Shown here one piece after another: positions 1-16,190 of a stretch of DNA of 46,150 nt (position 1 is the stretch's first letter; every line of letters starts with the position of its first letter). Under the pieces are notes generated by a model. That model was not told where the DNA came from and did not search any database. It saw only the letters and a list, made by a program, of their open reading frames with translations. The DNA is from an uncultured Erythrobacter sp. (lineage in GTDB: Bacteria; Pseudomonadota; Alphaproteobacteria; Sphingomonadales; Sphingomonadaceae), in the NCBI GenBank assembly GCA_947499095.1, contig CANMMR010000012.1, forward strand, positions 1 to 46,150. Direction: 5' to 3'. The position numbers and the translations under genes are program-made.

Positions 1-60
1 AATATCAAGACCTTCATGGCAACCATCGCCATCGCAGCCTTCGTCACGTGGTGGCTCTAA
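1..60 (+). CDS. C-terminal end of an unknown, probably membrane, protein
   Basis: An open frame enters from the left edge and ends at TAA 58-60. It gives 19 residues ending in FVTWWL. The visible tail is hydrophobic with a Trp pair at the end, so it could be the last membrane segment of a small protein. Too little is present to name a family. The gene converges on rplL, whose terminator lies between the two. Confidence 0.4.
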   Translation, partial: NIKTFMATIAIAAFVTWWL

Positions 61-77
61 TGAGTCCGGACCCTAGT

Positions 78-107
78 AAAAAGGGCGGCGCCTAGCGGCA
101 CCGCCCT
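78..107 (-). terminator. Rho-independent terminator of rplJL
   Basis: Read leftward, a GC-rich stem pairs 101-106 with 83-88, continues with inner pairs 97-99 with 90-92, and has a short TAGC/GCTA loop. It is followed by a run of five T (78-82 on the plus strand are A). It lies about 65 bp past the rplL stop, which fits the end of the rplJL transcript. Confidence 0.75.
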
Positions 108-170
108 CCGATGATCTCGCAAAACGAAATCGAAGCATAAGCTGGTCCTCGCTTGCGCGGGACCGAGCAC

Positions 171-551
171 TTACTTGAGCTCGACGGTACCGCCGGCTGC
201 TTCGATCTTGCCCTTGATTTCTTCGGCTTCCGCCTTGTTGACGCCTTCCTTGAGCGGCTTGGGTGCGCCTTCGACAAGAGCCTTGGCTTCGGTCAGGCCC
301 AGGCCGGTGATGGCGCGGACTTCCTTGATGACCTGGATCTTCTTGCCACCGTCGCCGGTCAGGACGACGTCGAATTCGTCCTTTTCTTCGGCTGCGGCAC
401 CACCGTCACCACCGCCAGCGGCGGGGCCGGCAACGGCAACAGCAGCGGCGGCGCTGACGCCCCACTCTTCTTCCAGCGCCGTGGCGAGCTCGGCGGCTTC
501 CATGACGGTCAGTTTCGACAGTTCTTCAACAAGCTTGGCGATATCGGCCAT
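171..551 (-). CDS. rplL: 50S ribosomal protein L7/L12
   Basis: L7/L12 forms the mobile stalk of the large ribosomal subunit, binding L10 as dimers and recruiting translational GTPases. The 126-residue product has the expected layout: an N-terminal dimerisation helix region ([15 protein letters not shown]), an Ala/Gly-rich hinge at about residues 34-55, and the conserved C-terminal domain with [20 protein letters not shown] and the [12 protein letters not shown] segment. Length matches the family. It follows rplJ on the same strand with an 81-bp gap, the usual L10-L12 pair. Unlike in most bacteria, rpoBC is not downstream; a terminator follows instead. Confidence 0.98.
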   Translation of the reverse strand: MADIAKLVEELSKLTVMEAAELATALEEEWGVSAAAAVAVAGPAAGGGDGGAAAEEKDEFDVVLTGDGGKKIQVIKEVRAITGLGLTEAKALVEGAPKPLKEGVNKAEAEEIKGKIEAAGGTVELK

Positions 552-632
552 GATGTTTCACTCCAAATAATAGGCCGGGGCGTCCGAACGGATCGACCCC
601 GATGAATATGTGTTCGTTGCGAGAACCAGCTC

Positions 633-1148
633 TTACGCGGCTTCCTTCGCGCCATAGGCACCGAAGACGCGGGCGAGCTTGGCTGCGGGTGCGTTGACGA
701 CCTGGGCAATTTTCGTTGCCGGGGCGTTGACGAGACCCACGATCTTGCCACGCAGTTCGTCGAGGCTCGGCATCGAGGCGAGTGCCTTGACCCCAGCTTC
801 GTCGAGTACGTTTGCGCCCATCGAACCGCCGACGATTTCGATCTTGTCGGTGGTCTTGGCGAACTCCACCACGGCTTTCGCCGCAGCGACCGGATCCTCG
901 GAATAACCGAGGGCGGTCGGACCGGTCAGGAATTCTTCGATTCCCGCATAGTCGGTGTCCTTCAGGGCGAGCTTGGCGAGACGGTTCTTCGCGACCTGGT
1001 AGGACGCACCGGCTTCACGCATCTTCGTACGCAGTTCGGTCGACTGGGCGACCGTAAGGCCAAGGTTGCGGGTCACGACGACCACGCCTGCCTGGTTGAA
1101 GACATCGCTGAGCTGGGCGACCGCGTCGGCTTTTTGCGAACGATCCAT
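633..1148 (-). CDS. rplJ: 50S ribosomal protein L10
   Basis: L10 anchors L7/L12 dimers to 23S rRNA at the base of the stalk and, in studied bacteria, represses its own operon by binding the mRNA leader. The 171-residue product begins [17 protein letters not shown] and carries the family segment [12 protein letters not shown]. An open frame extends upstream to 1406, but ATG at 1148 is chosen because AAGGAG lies 6-7 bases before it and the product starts where L10 proteins start. The C-terminal helix ([14 protein letters not shown]) is the part that binds L7/L12. It is first gene of a two-gene unit with rplL. Confidence 0.98.
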   Translation of the reverse strand: MDRSQKADAVAQLSDVFNQAGVVVVTRNLGLTVAQSTELRTKMREAGASYQVAKNRLAKLALKDTDYAGIEEFLTGPTALGYSEDPVAAAKAVVEFAKTTDKIEIVGGSMGANVLDEAGVKALASMPSLDELRGKIVGLVNAPATKIAQVVNAPAAKLARVFGAYGAKEAA

Positions 1149-1440
1149 GCCATACTCCTTCACTATCCACCGCATGGATGAACCATGCGGTGGCACTATG
1201 GCCGCAACGGGCGAACCCCGCAGCGACCGGCTACGTTTGCCTGCCCCTGGCGGAGGCAGGGGTCCATGCCACCTAAGCGACACGGGCGAGTCCGTTGATG
1301 GGGAAGGAGTGCGCCGGACTACTGGAGTTCGTGACGCGAAACGGAGGGCACATGGCCCACCGGAAAATCTCTTTTCCCCGTCTAGGCTGGAAATTAAGAC
1401 CGGCAAGTCCCGGTCACCAACTGTCTCGGACGGATGAGGG
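1149..1440 (-). promoter_or_regulatory. rplJ leader region with a perfect 11-bp hairpin
   Basis: This 290-bp stretch upstream of rplJ has no convincing gene. Just before the ribosome-binding site it holds a perfect 11-bp inverted repeat, 1167-1177 with 1183-1193, loop of five. A second hairpin lies around 1240-1261 (CCTGCC/GGCAGG). No T-run follows the first hairpin, so it is not a simple terminator. L10 leaders that bind the L10(L12)4 complex occur at this position in many bacteria, so autoregulation is a reasonable inference. A possible promoter (TTGCCG, 16 bp, TAGACG read leftward near 1380-1415) is weak. Confidence 0.5.
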
Positions 1441-1450
1441 CGGATACAAA

Positions 1451-1476
1451 GAGACCCGCCTTCGGGGGCGGGCCTC
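1451..1476 (-). terminator. Terminator downstream of the small lipoprotein gene
   Basis: GAGACCCGCC (1451-1460) pairs with GGCGGGCCTC (1467-1476) around a TTCGGG loop with one mismatch. Read leftward the stem is followed by TTTG; on the plus strand a CTTTT run follows a few bases later, so it may work both ways. It separates the lipoprotein gene from the rplJ leader. Confidence 0.6.
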
Positions 1477-1528
1477 TAAGCTTTTCTGGCGGCGAGTCAA
1501 GCGAAAGCGCGTTTCGCCGGGCTGCCGG

Positions 1529-1790
1529 TTATTCCGCGGGAGGGGTGCCCATGTCCTCGTCCATTACGGGGGGCTCGTCCATCGGCTCCGTGGTCTCGTC
1601 TGCAGGGACGACGTCGTTCTGCAGCGGGCCGTCTTCGCCAGGCTGATACGTCTCGTCGGTCGTGTCGCCGGTTCCGGCGGTCACGGCGTCGGGTGCGAGA
1701 TCTGCCGTGTCTCCGCCGTCAGGTGCTTCTCTACAGGCGGCCAGCGCGATGGTCAGGGGATGGGCGGCGAGAAAGGGGGGGTGTTTCCAT
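1529..1790 (-). pseudogene. Small lipoprotein gene, frameshifted in a 7-base C tract
   Basis: From ATG 1790, preceded by GGAG eight bases upstream, the frame reads METPP and then meets a run of seven C (1775-1781 on the plus strand are G) and stops early. Removing one C restores an 86-residue product with a signal region LTIALAAC, a lipobox whose Cys would be acylated, and a very acidic, Pro/Thr/Asp-rich tail ending MDEDMGTPPAE. The downstream frame is open to TAA at 1529-1531 and has no start of its own near the lipobox. This could be a true frameshift, a sequencing error in the homopolymer, or a slippage-controlled gene. Function unknown; a periplasmic lipoprotein is inferred. Confidence 0.6.
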
Positions 1791-1824
1791 GATCTGTCTC
1801 CGTGGGTTTGCAGTGGACATGGCC

Positions 1825-2556
1825 TCAATGGGCCGATGTTCCCGCTGCAGCGCCGTCGATCGGCGCAGGCCGGGTGGCAATCGTGTACTGCGCCGCGACC
1901 ATGACGATGCCGAGTAGTGCGGTCACGAAACTGTCGAAGACCAGCAGCATCCACTTCAGCCCGTCGCCCTCGACGAATATCGCGCCTATGCCCAAAGCGT
2001 AGTGTATCGCCATGAGCGGCAGGATCGCCGCGATCGAGAAGATAATCGCAAATATCGCGTCGCCTGCCATGACCCTGATCGATTGGGCCGGCGTGACGAG
2101 AATGCCCAGTGGGGCCGCCACCACGAACCGCACGATCAACGGCATGAAGATGAGGGAAAAGACGAAGAACCCGATCCCCATGTAGCCGCCGGTCCAGACG
2201 AACAGCGAAAGCCACGCAAGCAACAGGCTCAGCGCCAGCACGAGGCCGAAGAGCGTGACCGCCTTGCGCGGGAAAGCGAGAGCGAAAGCCCGGTCGCCAC
2301 CCGAATGCAGCCAGCGGATGACGAAATAGCCGACGACGTTCAACGCCGCGACCTTCGCGAAGCCGAACCACATGCGCGCCGGATCGTTCTCCGCGGCCTT
2401 GGCTCCTTCCACGCCGTCATACATGCCGATCTGCATCTCGATCACGTGCTGGACGAATTCGGCGACCAGCGGAATTGCGAAAACGAGCGCCAGGGCGGCA
2501 GCAAAGGCGAGGCTGCTGCGATGCACGTCGCGAAAGGCGGTCAGAAAGTTTCTCAT
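1825..2556 (-). CDS. Multi-pass membrane protein of unknown function
   Basis: The 243-residue product, starting MRNFLTAFRDVHRSS, has about six strongly hydrophobic segments (near residues 15-35, 65-85, 95-115, 120-145, 165-190 and 205-230). I see no catalytic or transport motif. ATG 2556 is preceded by AAGGGGGA and overlaps the stop of the HTH gene as ATGA, so the two are translationally coupled. It is last in a three-gene operon with a DUF2975-type membrane protein and an HTH regulator. A membrane or stress role connected with its two partners is only inferred from the context. Confidence 0.85.
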   Translation of the reverse strand: MRNFLTAFRDVHRSSLAFAAALALVFAIPLVAEFVQHVIEMQIGMYDGVEGAKAAENDPARMWFGFAKVAALNVVGYFVIRWLHSGGDRAFALAFPRKAVTLFGLVLALSLLLAWLSLFVWTGGYMGIGFFVFSLIFMPLIVRFVVAAPLGILVTPAQSIRVMAGDAIFAIIFSIAAILPLMAIHYALGIGAIFVEGDGLKWMLLVFDSFVTALLGIVMVAAQYTIATRPAPIDGAAAGTSAH

Positions 2557-2792
2557 CGATTGTCCCCCTTGGATCTGTCGTAAGTCAGAAGATCGCCCGG
2601 TTGGCAGTCCAGTTCGCGGCAGATTGCTTCGAGCGTGGAGAAGCGGATCGCCTTCGCCTTGCCGGTCTTGAGGATGGATAGGTTGGCCAGCGTCAGGCCG
2701 ATGCGCTCGGACAGTTCGGTCAGCGTCATGCCGCGATCCTGCAGCAGCTCGTCGAGCCGCACCGCGATGGCGTGCGTGTCTTCGGCGGGCAT
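2553..2792 (-). CDS. YozG-type Cro/C1 HTH transcriptional regulator
   Basis: The 79-residue protein is essentially one helix-turn-helix domain of the Xre/YozG (HTH_26) kind: RLDELLQDRGMTLTELSERI, then IGLTLANLSILKTGKAKAIRF and LEAICRELDCQPGDLLTY, the usual ending of this family. Its ATG overlaps the DUF2975 stop by one base and its stop overlaps the next start by four. HTH proteins of this class are commonly paired with DUF2975 membrane proteins. Three TATCG-N5-CGATA palindromes at the operon promoter are its likely binding sites, which suggests it represses its own operon. The binding itself is inference. Confidence 0.92.
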   Translation of the reverse strand: MPAEDTHAIAVRLDELLQDRGMTLTELSERIGLTLANLSILKTGKAKAIRFSTLEAICRELDCQPGDLLTYDRSKGDNR

Positions 2793-3304
2793 CAGACGGT
2801 GCCCTCCAGATCTTCGCGCATCGCCGCGCCTTCGCGGAAGACCCGCGCAAGCAGGAACAGCAGCAGCACGGCGAACCAGCCTGTGAGCGAGAAAGTCCAG
2901 CCGAAATACTCGTCGCTGGCTCCGCTCGCCCAGATCGAAATCTGGCCGAATACAAGATCGAGAATGTTGACGACCAGCAGCGCCCACCCGACGATCATGA
3001 GGCGCTTGGCGTTCAACTCGCTGAATGCCCGACCCTCGGCTGCGTCCCGGAGCAGGGCGATGAGCCGGGTGAAGATGAGATGGATACAGACCGCCATGGG
3101 CACAACCAAGGCGCATGCCGACACAAGCCATATCCATACGGCCTCGACCGCCTGCTGCCCCTGAACTTCGAAGGCCTGCGTAATCGCCGGATAGAAATAC
3201 TCGTTCGCAAGCAGCAGGGCGGCAAGGAGCAATGCGAAAAGCACGGCCCCGATCCAGTTGAGCCAATTCGCGATGCGTAAAAGCCAGATGGTGGTTCCAA
3301 ACAT
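2792..3304 (-). CDS. DUF2975-family membrane protein
   Basis: The 170-residue product has four hydrophobic segments (about residues 14-35, 55-80, 100-125 and 140-160) and the segment RDAAEGRAFSELNAKRLMIVGWALL, which I recognise as typical of DUF2975. An upstream ATG-equivalent frame extends to 3358, but ATG 3304 has AGGGAG eight bases before it and fits the family start. Function is not known for the family; its regular pairing with a YozG-type regulator suggests a regulated membrane module. First gene of the leftward operon; the operators lie 15-76 bp upstream. Confidence 0.88.
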   Translation of the reverse strand: MFGTTIWLLRIANWLNWIGAVLFALLLAALLLANEYFYPAITQAFEVQGQQAVEAVWIWLVSACALVVPMAVCIHLIFTRLIALLRDAAEGRAFSELNAKRLMIVGWALLVVNILDLVFGQISIWASGASDEYFGWTFSLTGWFAVLLLFLLARVFREGAAMREDLEGTV

Positions 3305-3318
3305 GAGCGAGTCTCCCT

Positions 3319-3380
3319 TATCGATTTTCGATATGAGCCAATTCGTCCTTATCGTCAATCGATAATATCGAAAAACGATA
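3319..3380 (-). promoter_or_regulatory. Three TATCG-N5-CGATA operators over the DUF2975-HTH promoter
   Basis: Three perfect 5-5-5 palindromes lie at 3319-3333, 3350-3364 and 3366-3380; only the five-base spacers differ (ATTTT, TCAAT, AAAAA on the plus strand). Centres are 31 and 16 bp apart. A leftward promoter fits inside: TTGACG (plus 3353-3358) within the middle copy, then 17 bp, then CATATC (plus 3330-3335) overlapping the proximal copy. Occupancy would block the promoter, so autorepression by the HTH protein of the operon is the natural reading. Recognition by that protein is inferred. Confidence 0.8.
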
Positions 3381-3402
3381 TGTCTGTCGGAGCGCCCGCC
3401 GC

Positions 3403-3431
3403 TTGACCCTACGCCGGTGGCTCCCTATATG
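3403..3431 (+). promoter_or_regulatory. Sigma70-type promoter for rpoBC
   Basis: TTGACC (3403-3408), exactly 17 bp, then TATATG (3426-3431) gives a near-consensus housekeeping promoter facing rpoB. It implies a leader of roughly 225 bases. The leader holds a 6-bp hairpin (GGCCCG 3615-3620 with CGGGCC 3627-3632) shortly before the rpoB start. No gene is supported in 3432-3664. Confidence 0.6.
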
Positions 3432-3664
3432 CCCCATCGACCGACCGCTTCGAGCGAGTCCGATTCATGCGCGGGGATCGGAACCAGGATGGAAGCGGCG
3501 TTTCCATATCGCGACGTTCTAGAAGAGCTGCAGCCGCCGCCCGATCGGGTGGGCATGTCCTGCGGCCTTTTCGCGTCCCGTATGGCTTCTCACGCGCATG
3601 AGACACGAACTTCCGGCCCGCGTTCCCGGGCCGATGCAGCACTGATACGAGGCACAGCACCTTT

Positions 3665-7846
<4,182 letters not shown>

Positions 7847-7909
7847 GGGAGTCAGGCGCTCCCCACCGCTCTTCCGCCCATTTGAATTCACCCGTTTAGG
7901 GAAAAAGTC

Positions 7910-12238
<4,329 letters not shown>

Positions 12239-12266
12239 GTCGGCCGGTCATTCCCCAATCTGGCAG

Positions 12267-12295
12267 GCCCCGCGGAGCGATCCGCGGGGCTTTTT
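12267..12295 (+). terminator. Strong Rho-independent terminator of rpoBC
   Basis: A perfect 10-bp stem, GCCCCGCGGA (12267-12276) with TCCGCGGGGC (12281-12290), a GCGA loop and five T directly after. It lies 28 bp past the rpoC stop. Confidence 0.92.
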
Positions 12296-12377
12296 CGTTG
12301 CTGGCAAGGGCCTTTTCGAACGCGTGTGGAGAAGCTGTTGGAATCGGTGGAAAACTGGCGCATAGTGTCTCGACCAA

Positions 12378-14756
12378 ATGGGAAGCGAGACGTCCGGGGG
12401 CAGGAGTGGCGCGCTTGACAGGCCGATGACAAATTCGGGCAAGACCCTTGCGCAGGCGTTGAGCTTGCGATGGCGGTTGGCGGATGCGCGCAGCGGCGCG
12501 GCCATCCTGCTGGTGCCGTCCTTCTTTGCCGTCTTCGTCATCGCTTTCATATTCTCCGACGACGTCCCGCCTATATCCCTGGGCGCCTGGGCGGGTGTCC
12601 AGGTCCTGTTCGTCGGCCTCCTCGCAGCGCTGTTCGTCCGAATGCAGCTCGACCAGGCGCCGCTCGCGCCATTGCGAATGCGCTGGACGCTCATCCAGTT
12701 GACGCAAGGCCTGATCACGGTCGGCTGGATGGCGATTTTTCCCTATCTCGCTCCGGTCGCGGGTCCGCGCGAAATGTCGGTTCTCGGGATCATCGCAACG
12801 GCCGTCTATTGCGCCACGCTGATCGTCCACCGGGGCAGCCCCCGCGCGGCGACCTTTCACATTCTCGCATTGTCCGGAGCATTCGGGTGGTGTGCCTTTC
12901 TCGTCGCAGGGTGGCGTAGTTGGCCGACCTTCCTGCTGATTGGTACGTTCGGTGCAGTCCTGCTGGCGGCGGTCTGGCTGTACGAACGCAACTTCAAGCG
13001 ATCGGTCCGCTCGGAGATCGACCGGCGCGAGGCTGAAGAAACCGTACGCATGTTGCTTAGCGATTATCAGGAGCACACCAGCGACTGGTTGTGGACCGTC
13101 GGGCCAAACGGCAATTTGCGCAATGTCGGACCGCGCCTTGCCGCAGCTTTCAATAGCAATATCGACGCGCTCGAAGGCACAGCGCTCGCAGGGTATTTCG
13201 ACGAGACCGACAATCGCCAGCAACTGATCGATCTTCTGGCCGAAGGCGAGCCGTTCCGCGACCTGCTCGTCCAGCTGCGCGTAGAGGGTGCGAGGCGCTT
13301 CTGGCGGCTCTCCGCTCACCCGCGTCAGGATGGCCGGATGAGCGGAGTGGCTCGCGACGTCACCGACAGTCGCCGCGCCGAAGAGCAGATCGCCTATATG
13401 GCGCATTTCGATAGCCTGACCGGCCTCGCTAACCGCCATCAGTTTGACGAGCGGCTGCGCAATGCCCTGAACGCCAGGCCTTCCCGCAGCCGCAATCTGG
13501 CGCTGTTCTACCTCGATCTGGACGATTTCAAGTCGATCAACGACACGCGCGGACACCTGACAGGGGACAAGGTGTTGCGGCAGTTGGCCGGACGCCTCGG
13601 CGATGAAGTGCGGCCATCGGATATCGTGGCGCGGCTTGGCGGAGATGAGTTTGCCATCCTCCTCGAAAGCCGTGCAGGCGTAGGCATGATGATCGAGCGC
13701 GCGCATCGTTTCCTGTCCGCCGTGCGGGAGCCGCTCGAGGTAGATGGCCACCTCTATCGGCTATCGACCAGCATCGGCGTGGCGCGCTGCAGCGAGGGCG
13801 AATGCGACCCGCAGGAACTCATGCGGCGCGCGGACCTCGCGCTGTTTGCAGCCAAGCGCAAGGGACGCGACACGCTCGCCCTGTACGAGCCCGCCATGGA
13901 TCGCGAGGCGAGAGAGCGGCGCGATCTGGAAAGCGACTTGCGCGAGGCGCTCTCGCGCGGCGAGCTGCGCGTCCATTACCAACCGGTGATCGATCTCGAT
14001 ACCGCAGAGACCACCGGATACGAGGCGCTGCTACGCTGGAACCATCCCCAGCGCGGCCTGATTGGACCAAACGAATTTCTCGAGCTCGCAGAGACCACCG
14101 GGCTGATAATCCCGATCGGCGAATGGGTGATCCGGAAAGCTCTGGCCGAAACCGCACCATGGGCGGGCGATTTCCGCATCGCGATCAATTTGTCGCCGAC
14201 ACAAGTTCGGAGCCCGCAACTCGTCTCGCAGGTCGCCCAGGCGATTTACGCCAGCGGCATCGATCCCGGCCGCATCGAGTTCGAGATCACCGAACATGTG
14301 CTGATGCAGGAAGGCAAACGTATCCCGGAGGCGCTGGCGCGATTGCGCGCGCTCGGCACGCGGGTCGCCCTCGACGATTTCGGCACCGGCTACAGTTCGC
14401 TCAGCTACCTCCGGCGCTTCCCCTTCGATCGCATCAAGATCGATCGCAAATTCGTGGAGGATGTGGTCGACGACAACGACAGCCAGGCCATCGTGTCCAG
14501 CATTACCCGCCTTGCCGAAGCGCTCGGCATGGCGAGCACGGCGGAAGGCATCGAAACGCGCGAGCAGCTCGACCTGCTCCGCAAGCTGGGCTGCCAGGAA
14601 GCGCAGGGCTTCCTGATCTGCAAGCCGGCTCCGGCAGAAACCTTCGCGACACCCGAGGCAGTCGAAGCGGCGCTGACCGATCACGGACCGGATGTGGTCG
14701 ATTATCGCAAGGCGCGTGAAGCCGTGCTGCGCAAGCGCGAAGGCCGCGTCGCCTGA
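12378..14756 (+). CDS. Membrane-bound PAS-GGDEF-EAL protein (c-di-GMP synthesis and breakdown)
   Basis: A bifunctional cyclic-di-GMP enzyme anchored in the inner membrane. Of 792 residues, the first 200 hold about five to six hydrophobic segments, followed by a PAS-like region (about 225-335, with DYQEHTSDWLWTVGPNGNLRNV), a GGDEF domain (about 335-505) and an EAL domain (about 520-780). The GGDEF signature is intact (RLGGDEFAI, near residue 420) with an RxxD inhibitory-site motif (RPSD) five residues before it. The EAL domain has YEALLRW, the DDFGTGYSS loop and RIKIDR, so phosphodiesterase residues look intact too. Which activity dominates cannot be read. ATG 12378 lacks a clear ribosome-binding site; ATG 12426 in the same frame (MTNSGKTLAQ) is an alternative. 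It is separated from rpoC by a terminator. Confidence 0.93.
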   Translation: MGSETSGGRSGALDRPMTNSGKTLAQALSLRWRLADARSGAAILLVPSFFAVFVIAFIFSDDVPPISLGAWAGVQVLFVGLLAALFVRMQLDQAPLAPLRMRWTLIQLTQGLITVGWMAIFPYLAPVAGPREMSVLGIIATAVYCATLIVHRGSPRAATFHILALSGAFGWCAFLVAGWRSWPTFLLIGTFGAVLLAAVWLYERNFKRSVRSEIDRREAEETVRMLLSDYQEHTSDWLWTVGPNGNLRNVGPRLAAAFNSNIDALEGTALAGYFDETDNRQQLIDLLAEGEPFRDLLVQLRVEGARRFWRLSAHPRQDGRMSGVARDVTDSRRAEEQIAYMAHFDSLTGLANRHQFDERLRNALNARPSRSRNLALFYLDLDDFKSINDTRGHLTGDKVLRQLAGRLGDEVRPSDIVARLGGDEFAILLESRAGVGMMIERAHRFLSAVREPLEVDGHLYRLSTSIGVARCSEGECDPQELMRRADLALFAAKRKGRDTLALYEPAMDREARERRDLESDLREALSRGELRVHYQPVIDLDTAETTGYEALLRWNHPQRGLIGPNEFLELAETTGLIIPIGEWVIRKALAETAPWAGDFRIAINLSPTQVRSPQLVSQVAQAIYASGIDPGRIEFEITEHVLMQEGKRIPEALARLRALGTRVALDDFGTGYSSLSYLRRFPFDRIKIDRKFVEDVVDDNDSQAIVSSITRLAEALGMASTAEGIETREQLDLLRKLGCQEAQGFLICKPAPAETFATPEAVEAALTDHGPDVVDYRKAREAVLRKREGRVA

Positions 14757-14796
14757 CCTCTCGCAATGGCAGGCGGGCTCGGCTATCGGCTCGGCC

Positions 14797-16143
14797 ATGA
14801 CCATTACAACCCGTTTTGCGCCGTCGCCGACCGGCCGCCTGCATGTCGGCAATATCCGCACTGCACTTCACAACCGGATGCTGGCGAAGAAGGCGGACGG
14901 CAAATTTTTGCTGCGGATCGACGACACCGATGCGGAGCGCAGCCGTGAGGAATATGTCGATGCGATCCGGAAAGACCTGACTTGGCTCGGTCTCGAACCC
15001 GATGGCGAGGAGCGGCAGTCGCAGCGGCTTGCGGTATATGAAGCGGCCTTCGATGCGCTGAAAGCGGCTGGGCGAGTATATCCGGCCTATGAGACCGCGC
15101 AGGAACTGGAGCTGAAGCGCAAAATCCAGCTCGGCCGGGGGCTGCCTCCGATCTACGATCGCGCCGCGCTCTCGCTGAGCGATGCGGAGCGGGCTGCGAA
15201 GGAGGCGGAGGGCGCATTGCCGCACTGGCGCTTCAAGCTCGACCATGACGAGCCCATCACGTGGGACGATGGCGTGCGCGGCGTCCAGAAATTCGATCCC
15301 GCGCAGCTGTCCGATCCGGTGATCCGGCGCGCGGACGGCAGCTGGCTCTACATGCTGCCGAGCGCGGTCGACGATCTCGACATGGGAATCACGGATGTGC
15401 TGCGGGGCGAAGACCATGTCAGCAACACTGCCGTGCAAATACAGATGTTTACCGCACTAGTTGCTGCGCAATACCCGACGGAGCAAATGCCGCGGTTCGC
15501 GCATGAGGCGTTGCTGATCGGACGCGAAGGCAAGCTGTCCAAACGGCTCGGCTCGCTCGGCTGCGATGCCTTTCGCGATCAGGGAATAGAGCCGCAAGCC
15601 GTCATCACGCTGCTGGCCCGGCTCGGCACATCGCTCCCGGTCGAACCGATCGCGGACCGGCAGGTGCTGCTGGAAACATTCGACCTTTCCACCTTCGGTC
15701 GGGCACCGGCGCGTTTCGACGATGCGGAGCTGGAGCGCATCAATGCGGCCCTGGTCCACCAGCTGGACTTTGCCGAAGTCGCGCATCGCCTGCCCGAGGG
15801 CATGGACGAGGCGGGCTGGCATGCCATTCGCCCGAACCTCTCGCATGTCGGCGAAGCGGCGGAATGGTGGCGCCTCGTGACCGGCCCGATCGAACAGCCG
15901 ACGTTCTCGAAAGACGATCGAGCCTACCTCGGAGACGCCGCAAACGCGCTGAGCTGGAGCGAGGACCCTTGGCAGGATTTGACCGCCACGCTCAAGAAAC
16001 GGACTGGTCGCAAGGGCAGGCAGCTGTTCCTGCCGTTGCGGCAGGCATTGACGGGGATGGACCACGGCCCCGATATGGGCGAGCTTCTGCCGCTGATCGG
16101 TGAGGAGCGCGCGCGCGAGCGGCTGGAGGAAGCTACCGCGTAA
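14797..16143 (+). CDS. gltX: Glutamyl-tRNA synthetase
   Basis: A class I aminoacyl-tRNA synthetase that charges tRNA-Glu (or tRNA-Gln in organisms using the amidotransferase route). The 448-residue product starts MTITTRFAPSPTGRLHVGN, with HVGN as the HIGH motif, and has the second ATP motif KLSKR near residue 245. RIDDTDAERS and RGEDHVSNTAVQI are typical of the catalytic core. The frame is open upstream to 14692, inside the previous gene, but family starts align with ATG 14797. At 448 residues it is slightly short for GltX. Many alphaproteobacteria have two GltX copies, and this could be the second, non-canonical one; that cannot be decided from this window. Confidence 0.93.
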   Translation: MTITTRFAPSPTGRLHVGNIRTALHNRMLAKKADGKFLLRIDDTDAERSREEYVDAIRKDLTWLGLEPDGEERQSQRLAVYEAAFDALKAAGRVYPAYETAQELELKRKIQLGRGLPPIYDRAALSLSDAERAAKEAEGALPHWRFKLDHDEPITWDDGVRGVQKFDPAQLSDPVIRRADGSWLYMLPSAVDDLDMGITDVLRGEDHVSNTAVQIQMFTALVAAQYPTEQMPRFAHEALLIGREGKLSKRLGSLGCDAFRDQGIEPQAVITLLARLGTSLPVEPIADRQVLLETFDLSTFGRAPARFDDAELERINAALVHQLDFAEVAHRLPEGMDEAGWHAIRPNLSHVGEAAEWWRLVTGPIEQPTFSKDDRAYLGDAANALSWSEDPWQDLTATLKKRTGRKGRQLFLPLRQALTGMDHGPDMGELLPLIGEERARERLEEATA

Positions 16144-16190
16144 TAACGGGGGAGACCGGCCTGGAACCGACACTGGCTTCGCAACTCGAA

